In this document: in pieces, positions 26,936 through 34,777 of the stretch
How positions within the stretch are numbered: the stretch's first letter is position 1
How the letters are laid out: each line of letters opens with the position of its first letter
Origin: Acidimicrobiia bacterium
GTDB lineage: Bacteria; Actinomycetota; Acidimicrobiia; IMCC26256; PALSA-610
Direction of reading: 5' to 3'
Length of the DNA stretch: 64,000 nucleotides
Assembly: GCA_036271555.1 (NCBI GenBank)
Contig: DATBAK010000008.1
Span: forward strand, 59,600 to 123,599
The notes under the pieces: model-generated
Told to the model about the DNA's origin: nothing
Database searches by the model: none
What the model saw: only the letters and a program-made list of their open reading frames with translations
Position numbers and translations under genes: made by a program

Positions 26936-27841
26936 TCAGTGATAGCCGTACTTGCGCAACAGCGGATACGTGAGCGTCGTGACGAGCCGGCGGTCGCGCG
27001 CCGGGAGCGCGCCGCGCCACTCCTCGTCGACGCGAAGATCGAGGCCGACCGGCTGGAACCGCATCGGGTTCCCCGCGACCGTGTGGTTCTCGACCTCACG
27101 CCGTTCGAACGACGCGCCGAGCTCCGTGGCCGACCGGCCCACGACCGCCTCGGTGATCCGGTCGAGCGTTCCGATCGGATCACTCGCGAGCGCCTCGTAC
27201 GTGACCCGCGTGTAGGCGGGAGCCTCGCGGCCGAGCACCTGCACGAGCGAGTGCCGCAGGTCCCACTCGAGGCTCGTGTGGAGCGGACCGTGCTGCGGGA
27301 GGAACGCTTCCTTCTTCTCGATCTCCGGACGCGCCTTCTTGCGCTGCCACGAGAACGTCACCGCGCGGCTGTCGCGCACGAGGTGCACGACGTGCACGCG
27401 CACGTTCGGCAGCGAGCACATCACGAGCCCGTACATCGGGTCCTTCGACGAGTCGACGAGCACCCGCGCGCCGGTGACGCGCTGCGTCGAGCCGTAGATC
27501 GCGTCGAGCGTCGCCGCGAAGCGGTCGCGCGCGGCGCGGTGGCTCCCGAGCAACGCGGGTCGCACGAGCGCGGGCACGCGGCGCACCCGCACCGTCTCGC
27601 GCAGGTCGGCGATGACGTCGAGCACGGGCGCGACCTTCGCGTCCGCGAGCACTGCGGACCACACCGGGCAGTCCTCGACATCGTGTCCGCATCCGCAGCG
27701 CCAGTGGTCGCGCAACGCCCACCAGAACAAGCGGAACTCGCCCATCGAGAACCAGCCGTCGAGACGGCCGAGGAGGAGGTCGAGGAGCGTGCTCCCGCTG
27801 CGCCCGTAGCCGGCGATGTAAACGACCGTCGTCGGCTCCAC
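26936..27841 (-). CDS. Sulfotransferase 3
   Basis: The 301-residue protein opens directly with the phosphosulfate loop VVYIAGYGRSGSTLLDLLLG and has the 3'-phosphate motif VHVVHLVRDSRAVTFSWQRK. It contains CGCGHDVEDCPVW, a Cys/His cluster near residue 55 that could bind zinc or be structural; the other four sulfotransferases lack it. GTG at 27841 follows GGGAG without a spacer, an unusual arrangement, but no later start could keep the loop intact. Only 40 bases separate it from the divergent sulfotransferase 4. Confidence 0.9.
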   Translation of the reverse strand: MEPTTVVYIAGYGRSGSTLLDLLLGRLDGWFSMGEFRLFWWALRDHWRCGCGHDVEDCPVWSAVLADAKVAPVLDVIADLRETVRVRRVPALVRPALLGSHRAARDRFAATLDAIYGSTQRVTGARVLVDSSKDPMYGLVMCSLPNVRVHVVHLVRDSRAVTFSWQRKKARPEIEKKEAFLPQHGPLHTSLEWDLRHSLVQVLGREAPAYTRVTYEALASDPIGTLDRITEAVVGRSATELGASFERREVENHTVAGNPMRFQPVGLDLRVDEEWRGALPARDRRLVTTLTYPLLRKYGYH

Positions 27842-27881
27842 CTCCCGGAACCTAGCGGTCGCGGCTGCGGTAGGTTTGAGC

Positions 27882-28742
27882 GTGTCGCGACTTCCCGAGA
27901 CGGTCCGGCGCGCGACGTCGCAGCTCCGCCCGCGCTACCGCACCCTCACGGCCGGGCGTCGCAGCCTCCCCGACTTCGTCATCGTCGGCGCGCAGAAGGC
28001 CGCAACGACGTCGCTCATGCGGTACCTCAAGGAGCACCCCGACATCGTCGTCGAGCCGGGTGTCGGCGAGGTCCATTTCTTCGACAACCACTGGGCGAAG
28101 GGCGAGCACTATTACCGCTCCTTCTTCCCGCCGGTGGCCCGCATGGAGCGCCGGCGTGAGCAGACGGAGCGCGTCACGCTCACCGGTGAGAAGACGCCCT
28201 ACTACCTGATGCACCCGCTCGTGCCGGAGCGCGCCGCGCGCACGATCCCGCACGCGCGGCTCGTCGCGATCTTGCGCAATCCCGTGGACCGGGCGGCGGC
28301 GCACCACCAGATGAACGTCGAGACGGGCGTGGAAACGCTGGCGCTTCTCGACGCGATCGCGGCCGAGCCCGAGCGGATCGACGGCGCGCTCGCGCGCATG
28401 ACCGACGGCACCGACCCCGGCGTGCGCGGTCCCGTGCCGCTCTACAGCTATGCGGCTCGCGGGCGCTACGCCGAACAGCTCGATCGTTGGTTGCAGTGGT
28501 TCGCGCGCGACCAGCTCCTCGTGATCCGCAGCGAGGACCTCGCTCACGATCCCGACGCGACCTACGACCGCGTGCTCACGCATCTCGACCTCGCGCCCCA
28601 CCGTCCGGCGTTCACCCGTCACAACGTGGCGCGCCACGAGTACGCGATCGATCCCGCGGCGCGTGCCGCGCTCGACGAGCGCTTCCGTGATCCGAACCGC
28701 GAGCTCGCCGATCGCTACGGGATCGATTGGAGCGCGTCGTGA
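27882..28742 (+). CDS. Sulfotransferase 4 (heparan-type)
   Basis: The 286-residue protein has the loop FVIVGAQKAATTSLMRYLKE, where K-A-A-T-T-S matches the KxGTT loop of heparan/chondroitin sulfotransferases. VGEVHFFDNHWAKGEHYYRSFF follows, then the 3'-phosphate motif LVAILRNPVDRAAAHHQMNV. These fit the NDST/HS-type group, which sulfates polysaccharides. GTG at 27882 has a G-rich stretch 7 bases upstream; a TTG two codons earlier is possible. It overlaps the following gene by GTGA. Confidence 0.9.
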   Translation: MSRLPETVRRATSQLRPRYRTLTAGRRSLPDFVIVGAQKAATTSLMRYLKEHPDIVVEPGVGEVHFFDNHWAKGEHYYRSFFPPVARMERRREQTERVTLTGEKTPYYLMHPLVPERAARTIPHARLVAILRNPVDRAAAHHQMNVETGVETLALLDAIAAEPERIDGALARMTDGTDPGVRGPVPLYSYAARGRYAEQLDRWLQWFARDQLLVIRSEDLAHDPDATYDRVLTHLDLAPHRPAFTRHNVARHEYAIDPAARAALDERFRDPNRELADRYGIDWSAS

Positions 28743-29626
28743 TCGTGCTGTTGTTGCTGGCGCACGACGAGGCCGACCTCATCCGACGCAACATCGAGCA
28801 TCACCTCGACTGGGGTGTCGACCACATCGCGGTGGGCGATCACGCGAGCCGCGACGACACGCAGGACGTGTTGCACAGCTTCGGCGACCAGGTGAGCACG
28901 GTCGTCTTCCGCGACTTCATGGACCGCCAGAAGGTGCGGATCCAGATGCTGACCGACCTGCGCGCGCATCACACGGTCGACTGGGCCGGCGTCTCCGACT
29001 CCGACGAGTTCTTCTGGAAGGACGGCGTCGGCCCGCGCGAGCTGCTCGCCGCGGTGCCCTCCGATCGCGTCGCGGTGAGCTACGCGCAGAAGCTGTTCCT
29101 CCCGACCGCGCGCGACTACGCCGACGGGCCGGTCGAGTGCCGGCGCGTGTACCGCACGACCGGTCCGCAGAGCCCGCTCCACACGAGCTACCGCATGGGC
29201 AAGTCGTTCTACCGGGGCGACTGGCTGCAAACGCTCACCCACGAGCACTGGTGTCCCGAGGTTCCCCACGACAAGGGCACCGAGGAACCGGTGCTGCACC
29301 ACTTCATGATCCAGAGCGAAGACCAGTTCGTCGACAAGGTGAAGCGGCTGCGGTCGTGGCAGTCGATCCGCCGGCAACGGCTCGAGGACGTGAAGAACGT
29401 GTTCCGGCGCGTCGCGCACCGGCCGATCCCGTCGCCGGTAGGACGCGACTTCAAGGCGCGCTGGTGGGACGTGTACCAGGCGGGCGGCGAGTCGGGTCTG
29501 CGCGAGTACTACCGCTCGGTGTACACGCTCGACGCGCACGCGATCGACGACGCGATCGCCGCGGGCGACCTCGCGCACGACCCGTCGTTCGCCCAGCATC
29601 TGCGCAGCCGCGCGGAGCCGGGCTGA
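28739..29626 (+). CDS. Glycosyltransferase family 2/92-like protein
   Basis: The 295-residue protein starts VIVLLLLAHDEADLIRRNIE, with HHLDWGVDHIAVGDHASRDDT and WAGVSDSDEFFW, the DxD-like metal site. This is the layout of GT92/GT2 'DUF23-like' enzymes. The GTG start at 28739 overlaps the stop of sulfotransferase 4, so expression is coupled. The stop at 29626 is 2 bases before the start of sulfotransferase 5. Confidence 0.82.
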   Translation: MIVLLLLAHDEADLIRRNIEHHLDWGVDHIAVGDHASRDDTQDVLHSFGDQVSTVVFRDFMDRQKVRIQMLTDLRAHHTVDWAGVSDSDEFFWKDGVGPRELLAAVPSDRVAVSYAQKLFLPTARDYADGPVECRRVYRTTGPQSPLHTSYRMGKSFYRGDWLQTLTHEHWCPEVPHDKGTEEPVLHHFMIQSEDQFVDKVKRLRSWQSIRRQRLEDVKNVFRRVAHRPIPSPVGRDFKARWWDVYQAGGESGLREYYRSVYTLDAHAIDDAIAAGDLAHDPSFAQHLRSRAEPG

Positions 29627-29628
29627 GC

Positions 29629-30534
29629 GTGGTGGGCGAGTCCCACCCCGTCGCGGGCGGCGACGTGGTGCTGACCGGTCCCCAGCGATCGGGAACCACG
29701 TTGGTGTGCTCGCTCCTGAACCGCCTCGCGGGCACGGTCGCGCTCGACGAGCCACTGCCGTCGGGCCTGTTCGGCCGGGCCGACTTCGTCGACGCGCTCG
29801 CGGCGTTCTTCGCCGAGCAGCGCGCGCTGCTCGCGAGCGAGGGGCGTGCGAAGTCGAAGGTGGTGCCGAAGGGCGGCAACCATGCCCGCGAGGAGGTGCC
29901 GCGGTGGCGCGGGGTGCTCGGCGCGGTGCCCGGCCGGCTCGGTGATCGGCTGTGGGCGCGCTTCGCGTCGCGCGAGATCGAGTCGAACATGGGCTGGCTC
30001 GAGCTCGACGCGCCCGCGCAGGAGCCGTTCACGTTGATCGTGAAGCACCCGGCGGCGTTCACGGCCGCGCTGCCGATGCTCGTCGAGCGGTTCCCGTGTG
30101 TCGCGCTCGTGCGCAACCCGCTGGCGACTCTGGCGTCGTGGAACACCGTCGACTTCAAGCGCACCGGGCGCGCGCCGATCGCCGAGAGGATCGACCCGGC
30201 GCTCGGGCCGCGGCTCGATCGCATCTCCGACCGCTACGACCGACAGATCTCGCTGCTCTCGTGGTACTTCGAGAAGTACGTCGAGCACCTGCCGCGGGCG
30301 CGCGTCCTCCGCTACGAGGACGTCGTCACGAAGCCGTCCGACCTCGCGGTGATCGCGCCCGCCGCCGCGGCGCTCACCGTCGAGCTGAAGAGCCGCAACG
30401 CGAACACGATCTACAGCGCGCGTGTCGTCGGCGCGCTCTCATCGCGGTTGCTCGCGACCGACAGCGCGATCTGGCAGTTCTACGAGCGGTCCGCCGTCGA
30501 GCGGCTCACGGAAGCCTTCACGCGCCGGCATTGA
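29629..30534 (+). CDS. Sulfotransferase 5
   Basis: The 301-residue protein has the loop VVLTGPQRSGTTLVCSLLNR and the 3'-phosphate motif CVALVRNPLATLASWNTVDF. SWYFEKYVEHLPRARVLRYEDVV matches the later family motif. It is the third gene of the 27882-30534 operon. GTG at 29629 is chosen; a second GTG follows at once. The last 17 bases overlap the convergent hydrolase gene. Confidence 0.88.
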   Translation: MVGESHPVAGGDVVLTGPQRSGTTLVCSLLNRLAGTVALDEPLPSGLFGRADFVDALAAFFAEQRALLASEGRAKSKVVPKGGNHAREEVPRWRGVLGAVPGRLGDRLWARFASREIESNMGWLELDAPAQEPFTLIVKHPAAFTAALPMLVERFPCVALVRNPLATLASWNTVDFKRTGRAPIAERIDPALGPRLDRISDRYDRQISLLSWYFEKYVEHLPRARVLRYEDVVTKPSDLAVIAPAAAALTVELKSRNANTIYSARVVGALSSRLLATDSAIWQFYERSAVERLTEAFTRRH

Positions 30535-31231
30535 CGCGCGCGATCGACGCCTCGAACAACGGTCGCAGCCGGTCGGTGTCGACCAGCGCACCCGCGATGT
30601 TGTGGTCGGCGACCTCGTCGTAGGTGTGCACGTGCACGCCGGGGATGCGCGCGATGCGCTGCACGTGCCGCTGGTCGGTCGCCATCGTGCCGACGTGGAT
30701 GTGCAGCGGCACCGCGTGTCGGCGTTGCGTGCGTCGCAGCGCGCCCTTGATGTCGTAGTACGTGCGCCGCGTGCCGACGCTCGCCCACGTCTTGTTGACC
30801 TGCTTCTGCCAGCGGAAATCCTTGTGGTAGCGGCGCAAAACGCGTGAGATGAACGTCTGTGGCGCGAACGCCTGCACCTCGCCGACTTGGAGCCGGCTGC
30901 CGAGCAGCAGGGCGACGAAGCCGCCCATGCTGCCGCCGGTGAACACGGCGTGGCGGAGCTCGTCGGGTGAGAGCAGCGACGCGAGGTGCTCGCCGACGCC
31001 GTCGATCGTGTCGGCGACGTCCCGCGCCCCGAGGTGGTACCAGGCCTGCTCGTGGTCGCGCAGCAGCACGTACCGCGCGCCGAACGTCGAGAGGAATCGG
31101 AAGAACTCGAACTTCGGAACTTCGCCGTCGGTCGTCAGCCCGCCGAACGCGACGACGGTCGCGCGCGACGCGGGCTCGAGGTTGACGAGGATCCCGGGTC
31201 CGTCGTGGCCCTCGGTGATCCGCTCGCTCAT
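30518..31231 (-). CDS. Alpha/beta-hydrolase-like protein
   Basis: The 237-residue protein has the nucleophile elbow HAVFTGGSMGGFVALLLGS (G-x-S-x-G), preceded by TVVAFGGLTTDG as the oxyanion-side strand and followed near the C-terminus by YDEVADHNIAG with a candidate catalytic His. It resembles glycan-linked esterase or acyl-hydrolase proteins (for example Asp2-like) but I cannot assign a substrate. ATG at 31231 overlaps the FkbM gene stop (ATGA), so it is the last gene of a four-gene operon starting at 33676. Confidence 0.75.
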   Translation of the reverse strand: MSERITEGHDGPGILVNLEPASRATVVAFGGLTTDGEVPKFEFFRFLSTFGARYVLLRDHEQAWYHLGARDVADTIDGVGEHLASLLSPDELRHAVFTGGSMGGFVALLLGSRLQVGEVQAFAPQTFISRVLRRYHKDFRWQKQVNKTWASVGTRRTYYDIKGALRRTQRRHAVPLHIHVGTMATDQRHVQRIARIPGVHVHTYDEVADHNIAGALVDTDRLRPLFEASIARVNAGA

Positions 31232-32058
31232 CCCGTGCGCCACATCTGGAACGCGGGCCGCGCTTCCCAGCCGACACTGTCGACGCGGTAGCCCATCGCC
31301 TCCGCCCGTGCGACGAGCTGCGCCATGTCACCGAACTGCGGGTGCACCATCACGATCATGAGCATTGGTCGTACGGCGGTGCGCTCGATCTGCTCGATGA
31401 GGCTGTACTCGGCGCCCTCGGCGTTGCACTTCACGATCTCGGGGCTCGCGCCGGCGAGGATCTCGTCGAGCGTCGCGAGCGACACGACCTCGCTGCCCGT
31501 CGACGACTCCGCGTCCTCGTAGAGCGAGTAGCCCCACGAGCCGTCGGCCGCGTGTTGCAAGGTCGCTTCGCCCGCGGCCGGCGCGAGCGCGGTGTTCACG
31601 ATGCGGGCGCGGCTCGCGAAGCCGTTGAGGTCGAGGTTGGCGCGCAGCATCGGCAACGCCTCCGCGCTCGGCTCGACGCACACGACGCGCGAGCCGGGGT
31701 ACTCGTGCAGCGCGGCGGCCGCGTAGAGGCCGTGGTGCGCGCCGACGTCGAGGATGCAGGGCGCGTGCGGCGCGCCGTGCGGCCACGGTGGGAAGTACTG
31801 CGTGCGGTGTGGGCCGAGCACGTGCTGCGCGATCTGCTCGTCGACCGGATCGGCGCTCACGCGCAGCTTGAGCCCGGCGCGCGTCGACAGCGTGACCGGC
31901 CGCTGCATCAGTGGCGCGACGAGCCGGCGCGCCTGCAGCCACCCGCGGCCCTTCGCTCCGCCGAGGCCCTTGATGCGTCGGTCCGCGGGCAGCGCGCGCA
32001 CGATCCGCCGGCGCGCACCGCGCAACGGGGCCTCGATACGCCGCGTGAGCTCGCTCAT
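31228..32058 (-). CDS. FkbM-family methyltransferase
   Basis: The 276-residue protein has the SAM loop CILDVGAHHGLYAAAALHEY, VVCVEPSAEALPMLRANLDL, and the FkbM signature EIVKCNAEGAEYSLIEQIER. FkbM enzymes O-methylate sugars and polyketides. ATG at 32058 overlaps the upstream methyltransferase stop. It and its neighbours (GT2, second methyltransferase, hydrolase) probably decorate one glycan. Confidence 0.9.
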   Translation of the reverse strand: MSELTRRIEAPLRGARRRIVRALPADRRIKGLGGAKGRGWLQARRLVAPLMQRPVTLSTRAGLKLRVSADPVDEQIAQHVLGPHRTQYFPPWPHGAPHAPCILDVGAHHGLYAAAALHEYPGSRVVCVEPSAEALPMLRANLDLNGFASRARIVNTALAPAAGEATLQHAADGSWGYSLYEDAESSTGSEVVSLATLDEILAGASPEIVKCNAEGAEYSLIEQIERTAVRPMLMIVMVHPQFGDMAQLVARAEAMGYRVDSVGWEARPAFQMWRTG

Positions 32059-32828
32059 CGGTCGCGCCCCATCCGGTTGCGCAGCGCGCGCCGTGCCGCC
32101 GCGGGAACGGCGCGCAGCGCGCGCGTCAACGACGGGGGCGCCGGTTGCCGGCGAGTGGCCGCGACCGCCGCGAGCAGACCCGGATGCACGACGTCGAGCA
32201 GCGCCGGCGCCGAAGGGCACGCGGCGCGCACGGCGCTGGTCGCGGCGTCGGTGCCGTCGACGAAGAGGAGCACGTTCTGCGCGTACCAGTACGCGACGCG
32301 ACGGTCGGTCCAGACCTTCGGCCGGACCGCGTCGACCGGCACGTAACCGTGCTCGGCGAAGCGTGCGGCCCAGGTGCTCGGCCACTGCTCGTTCACGTGG
32401 CCGGCGCCGCCCTGCCCCGGCACCGCGGCCGAGAACAGCACGGCCGCGCCGTGGGTGACGAGGGATTCGACGAACGCCGACGCGTACTGCTCGTCGAGGT
32501 GCTCGGCGACCTCGAGCGACATGACGAGGTCGAAGCGCCGGCCGAGTCGGAGCGGCTGCGTCAGGTCGTGCGCGAGGAACGCCGCGGGCGGGATCTCGAG
32601 GTCGCGCGCCGAGACGTGCGCCCCGTCGACGCCGAGTACATCGTTCACGCCCAGCCGCGCGAACGCCGCGAGCCACGTGCCGCGCCCGCAGCCGACGTCG
32701 AGCACCGACGTGGGGTGCAGGAGGTCGACGACGATCGGTGCGATGGTCGCGGCCGACGCAGACACGTCGGCGTCGAGCGATTGGTAGAACGCGTCGTCGT
32801 AGGTGACGCCGAGCTCGGGCGCGGTCAC
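32055..32828 (-). CDS. Class I SAM-dependent methyltransferase
   Basis: The 257-residue protein has VLDVGCGRGTWLAAFARLGV (SAM loop), DLVMSLEVAEHLDEQYASAF (post-loop with EVAEHL) and HVNEQWPSTWAARFAEHGYV. These match methyltransferases of lipopolysaccharide and glycan loci. GTG at 32828 overlaps the upstream GT2 stop and its own stop overlaps the FkbM gene, showing a tight operon. Confidence 0.88.
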   Translation of the reverse strand: MTAPELGVTYDDAFYQSLDADVSASAATIAPIVVDLLHPTSVLDVGCGRGTWLAAFARLGVNDVLGVDGAHVSARDLEIPPAAFLAHDLTQPLRLGRRFDLVMSLEVAEHLDEQYASAFVESLVTHGAAVLFSAAVPGQGGAGHVNEQWPSTWAARFAEHGYVPVDAVRPKVWTDRRVAYWYAQNVLLFVDGTDAATSAVRAACPSAPALLDVVHPGLLAAVAATRRQPAPPSLTRALRAVPAAARRALRNRMGRDR

Positions 32829-33676
32829 GGGTACCACACCCGGTAGCGCAGGCTGCCAACGAGTCGTCCGAGGTTGCGTCCCGCGCGGCGCGCCCACCGC
32901 GCGCGCTCCGAGCCCGTGTCGCGCGCGACGAAGCCGCGCGCGACCGACATCCAGTCCTCGCCGACGGCCTTCGCAGGCCGGCGGGGCATCCCCCAAGCGC
33001 GGAACTCCCGGTAGAGCAGCGCCTGCGCGGCGCCGTAGTTGCGGTGCTGCACGTGCATGCCCGCGCGGTCAGGGCGCGACGAGTAGCGGAGCACCGCGTC
33101 GGGCGCGAACGCGAGGTCGTAGCCCGCGAGCTGCGCGCGCCAGCAGATGTCGACGTCCTCGCAGTACGTCATGCGCTCGTGGAACCCGCCGATCTCGTCG
33201 AACGCCGGCTTCTGGAACCCGAGCGTCGCGCCGGCCGCGTGGGGGAGGAAGCCGAACTCGTCCTGCAACCCGCTCGTCTGCACCGTGCTGCCGACGCCGC
33301 GCATCCAGTCCGGATCGGCGGAGTGGTCGAGTCGCGCCGCGACCACTGCGTGCTCGCGCAGGGCCGATGCCATCGCGTCGAGGTATCCCGGCGCGATCTC
33401 GTCGTCGGCGTCGAGGAACACGATCGCGTCGCTGCGCGCCGCGCGCGCGCCCACATTGCACGCGTGGTGGCGCCCCGCGTGGCCCGACGCGTCGATCACG
33501 CGCACGTTCGCGATGCCCGACGCGCTCGCGACGGCTCGCGTCGCGTCGGTCGATCCATTGTCGGCGACGATCACTTCGCGGTCGCCGTCGACGACGCACT
33601 GGGCCGCGAGGGCCGAGAGCTGGCGCGGCAGTACCGTCTCGACATCACGGGAAGGGATCACGACCGACAGCGTCAT
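32825..33676 (-). CDS. GT2-family glycosyltransferase
   Basis: The 283-residue GT-A protein has LSVVIPSRDVETVLPRQLSA, VIVADNGSTDATRAVA, CNVGARAARSDAIVFLDADDE and EIGGFHERMTYCEDVDICWR. It is strikingly like the divergent GT2 gene at 33811 (same order VVxPxRxxxxx, VVADNGSTDATRAV, and the same end WARRAGRNLGRLVGSLRYRV against WVRRAAESAGRLYGSLRFRV), so the two look like a duplicated divergent pair. ATG at 33676. Confidence 0.9.
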   Translation of the reverse strand: MTLSVVIPSRDVETVLPRQLSALAAQCVVDGDREVIVADNGSTDATRAVASASGIANVRVIDASGHAGRHHACNVGARAARSDAIVFLDADDEIAPGYLDAMASALREHAVVAARLDHSADPDWMRGVGSTVQTSGLQDEFGFLPHAAGATLGFQKPAFDEIGGFHERMTYCEDVDICWRAQLAGYDLAFAPDAVLRYSSRPDRAGMHVQHRNYGAAQALLYREFRAWGMPRRPAKAVGEDWMSVARGFVARDTGSERARWARRAGRNLGRLVGSLRYRVWYP

Positions 33677-33810
33677 CGCGCGCGTCCGAGCGCGGTCGTC
33701 GGGGAACGCCGCGTTCGGCTCTCGCAACCCCGCCAAGGAATCCATCCGTCGTCGTGCCCGCGTCGGTCTCGGCTCGGTACCGGGCCCCTCCGGTACCGTC
33801 CAGGGAATCC

Positions 33811-34701
33811 ATGGTAACCCCACCCTCGGTGCGCTCTTCCCCGCGACTGGTGACCGTGGTCGTCCCCGTGCGCAACGGCGCGACGACCATCGCCGACCAG
33901 TTCGCCGCGCTCGCGGCGCAGCGCTACGAGGCGCCGTGGGAGGTCGTCGTCGCCGACAACGGCTCGACCGACGCGACGCGCGCCGTCGTCGCCGAGTGGG
34001 GACCGCGCCTGCCGGGTTTGCGGGTCGTCGACGCCGCCGGTCCGACCTGCGCGGCGACCGCGCGCAACGCGGGAGTGGCCGAATCCCGCGGTGACTTCCT
34101 CGCGTTCTGCGACGCCGACGACGTCGTCGGGCCCGAATGGCTCGCGTCGCTCGCGTCGGCCGCGAGCGAGTTCGACATCGTCACCGGCCCGCTCGACGCC
34201 GACCAGCTCAACTCGGAAGACGTCTCGGTCTCGCGGCCGCTGCGGGCCGACGGCATCCCGCGCTCGAACCGGTTCCTGCCGTTCGCGCCGTCGGGGAACG
34301 TCGGGGTGTGGCGTGACGTGTTCACGTCGACCGGTGGGTTCGACGACGCCTACGCGCAGTGCGAGGACGTCGAGTGGTCGTGGCGCGCGCAGCTGCGTGC
34401 GGGCAGCACGATCGGCTTCGCGCCCGGTGCCGTCGTCCATTACCGCTACCGCGTCGGAACGCGCGCGATCGCCCGCCAGGCCTTCGACCGCGGTCGCTTT
34501 TCCGCGCGCCTCTACCGGGACTACCGCCGTCAGGGCCTGCCGCGGGCGTCGACGAAGCGCGGTCTGTACACGTGGGCCTGGGTCGTGTTTAGGAGCCCGA
34601 CCATGATCGCCGAGCCTGGCCGCGCGACCTGGGTGCGGCGGGCCGCGGAGTCCGCGGGCCGGCTCTACGGAAGCCTGCGATTCCGCGTGCTCTTCCTGTG
34701 A
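33811..34701 (+). CDS. GT2-family glycosyltransferase, paralogue of the divergent gene
   Basis: The 296-residue GT-A protein has VTVVVPVRNGATTIADQFAA, VVVADNGSTDATRAVVAEWG, ARNAGVAESRGDFLAFCDAD (DxD) and GGFDDAYAQCEDVEWSWRAQ. It resembles the minus-strand protein at 32825-33676 along its length. ATG at 33811; the 134-base divergent gap probably holds both promoters but I see no clear -35/-10 pair. Confidence 0.9.
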   Translation: MVTPPSVRSSPRLVTVVVPVRNGATTIADQFAALAAQRYEAPWEVVVADNGSTDATRAVVAEWGPRLPGLRVVDAAGPTCAATARNAGVAESRGDFLAFCDADDVVGPEWLASLASAASEFDIVTGPLDADQLNSEDVSVSRPLRADGIPRSNRFLPFAPSGNVGVWRDVFTSTGGFDDAYAQCEDVEWSWRAQLRAGSTIGFAPGAVVHYRYRVGTRAIARQAFDRGRFSARLYRDYRRQGLPRASTKRGLYTWAWVVFRSPTMIAEPGRATWVRRAAESAGRLYGSLRFRVLFL

Positions 34702-34725
34702 CCGGCGAGCTTCTGCGAAGCTATG

Positions 34726-34754
34726 GGTGCCGCCGGTCTGCGGGCGGCGGCACC
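34726..34754 (+). promoter_or_regulatory. Leader or intergenic hairpin before the ABC transporter gene
   Basis: GGTGCCGCC at 34726-34734 pairs perfectly with GGCGGCACC at 34746-34754 around an 11-base loop. It lies 24 bases past the GT2 stop and 24 bases before the ABC start, with the AAGGGAG ribosome site directly after. There is no T-run. It could be a terminator, RNA processing site or leader element. Confidence 0.4.
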
Positions 34755-34777
34755 GGGCGGAAGGGAGCGGGTCGGCC

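Noticed and set aside
25781..28159. Very long open frame (792 codons) on the plus strand
   Set aside because: It runs antisense across two sulfotransferase genes with clear PAPS motifs. High GC content makes such mirror frames; the translation has Arg/Asp/Val/His-rich, motif-free composition.
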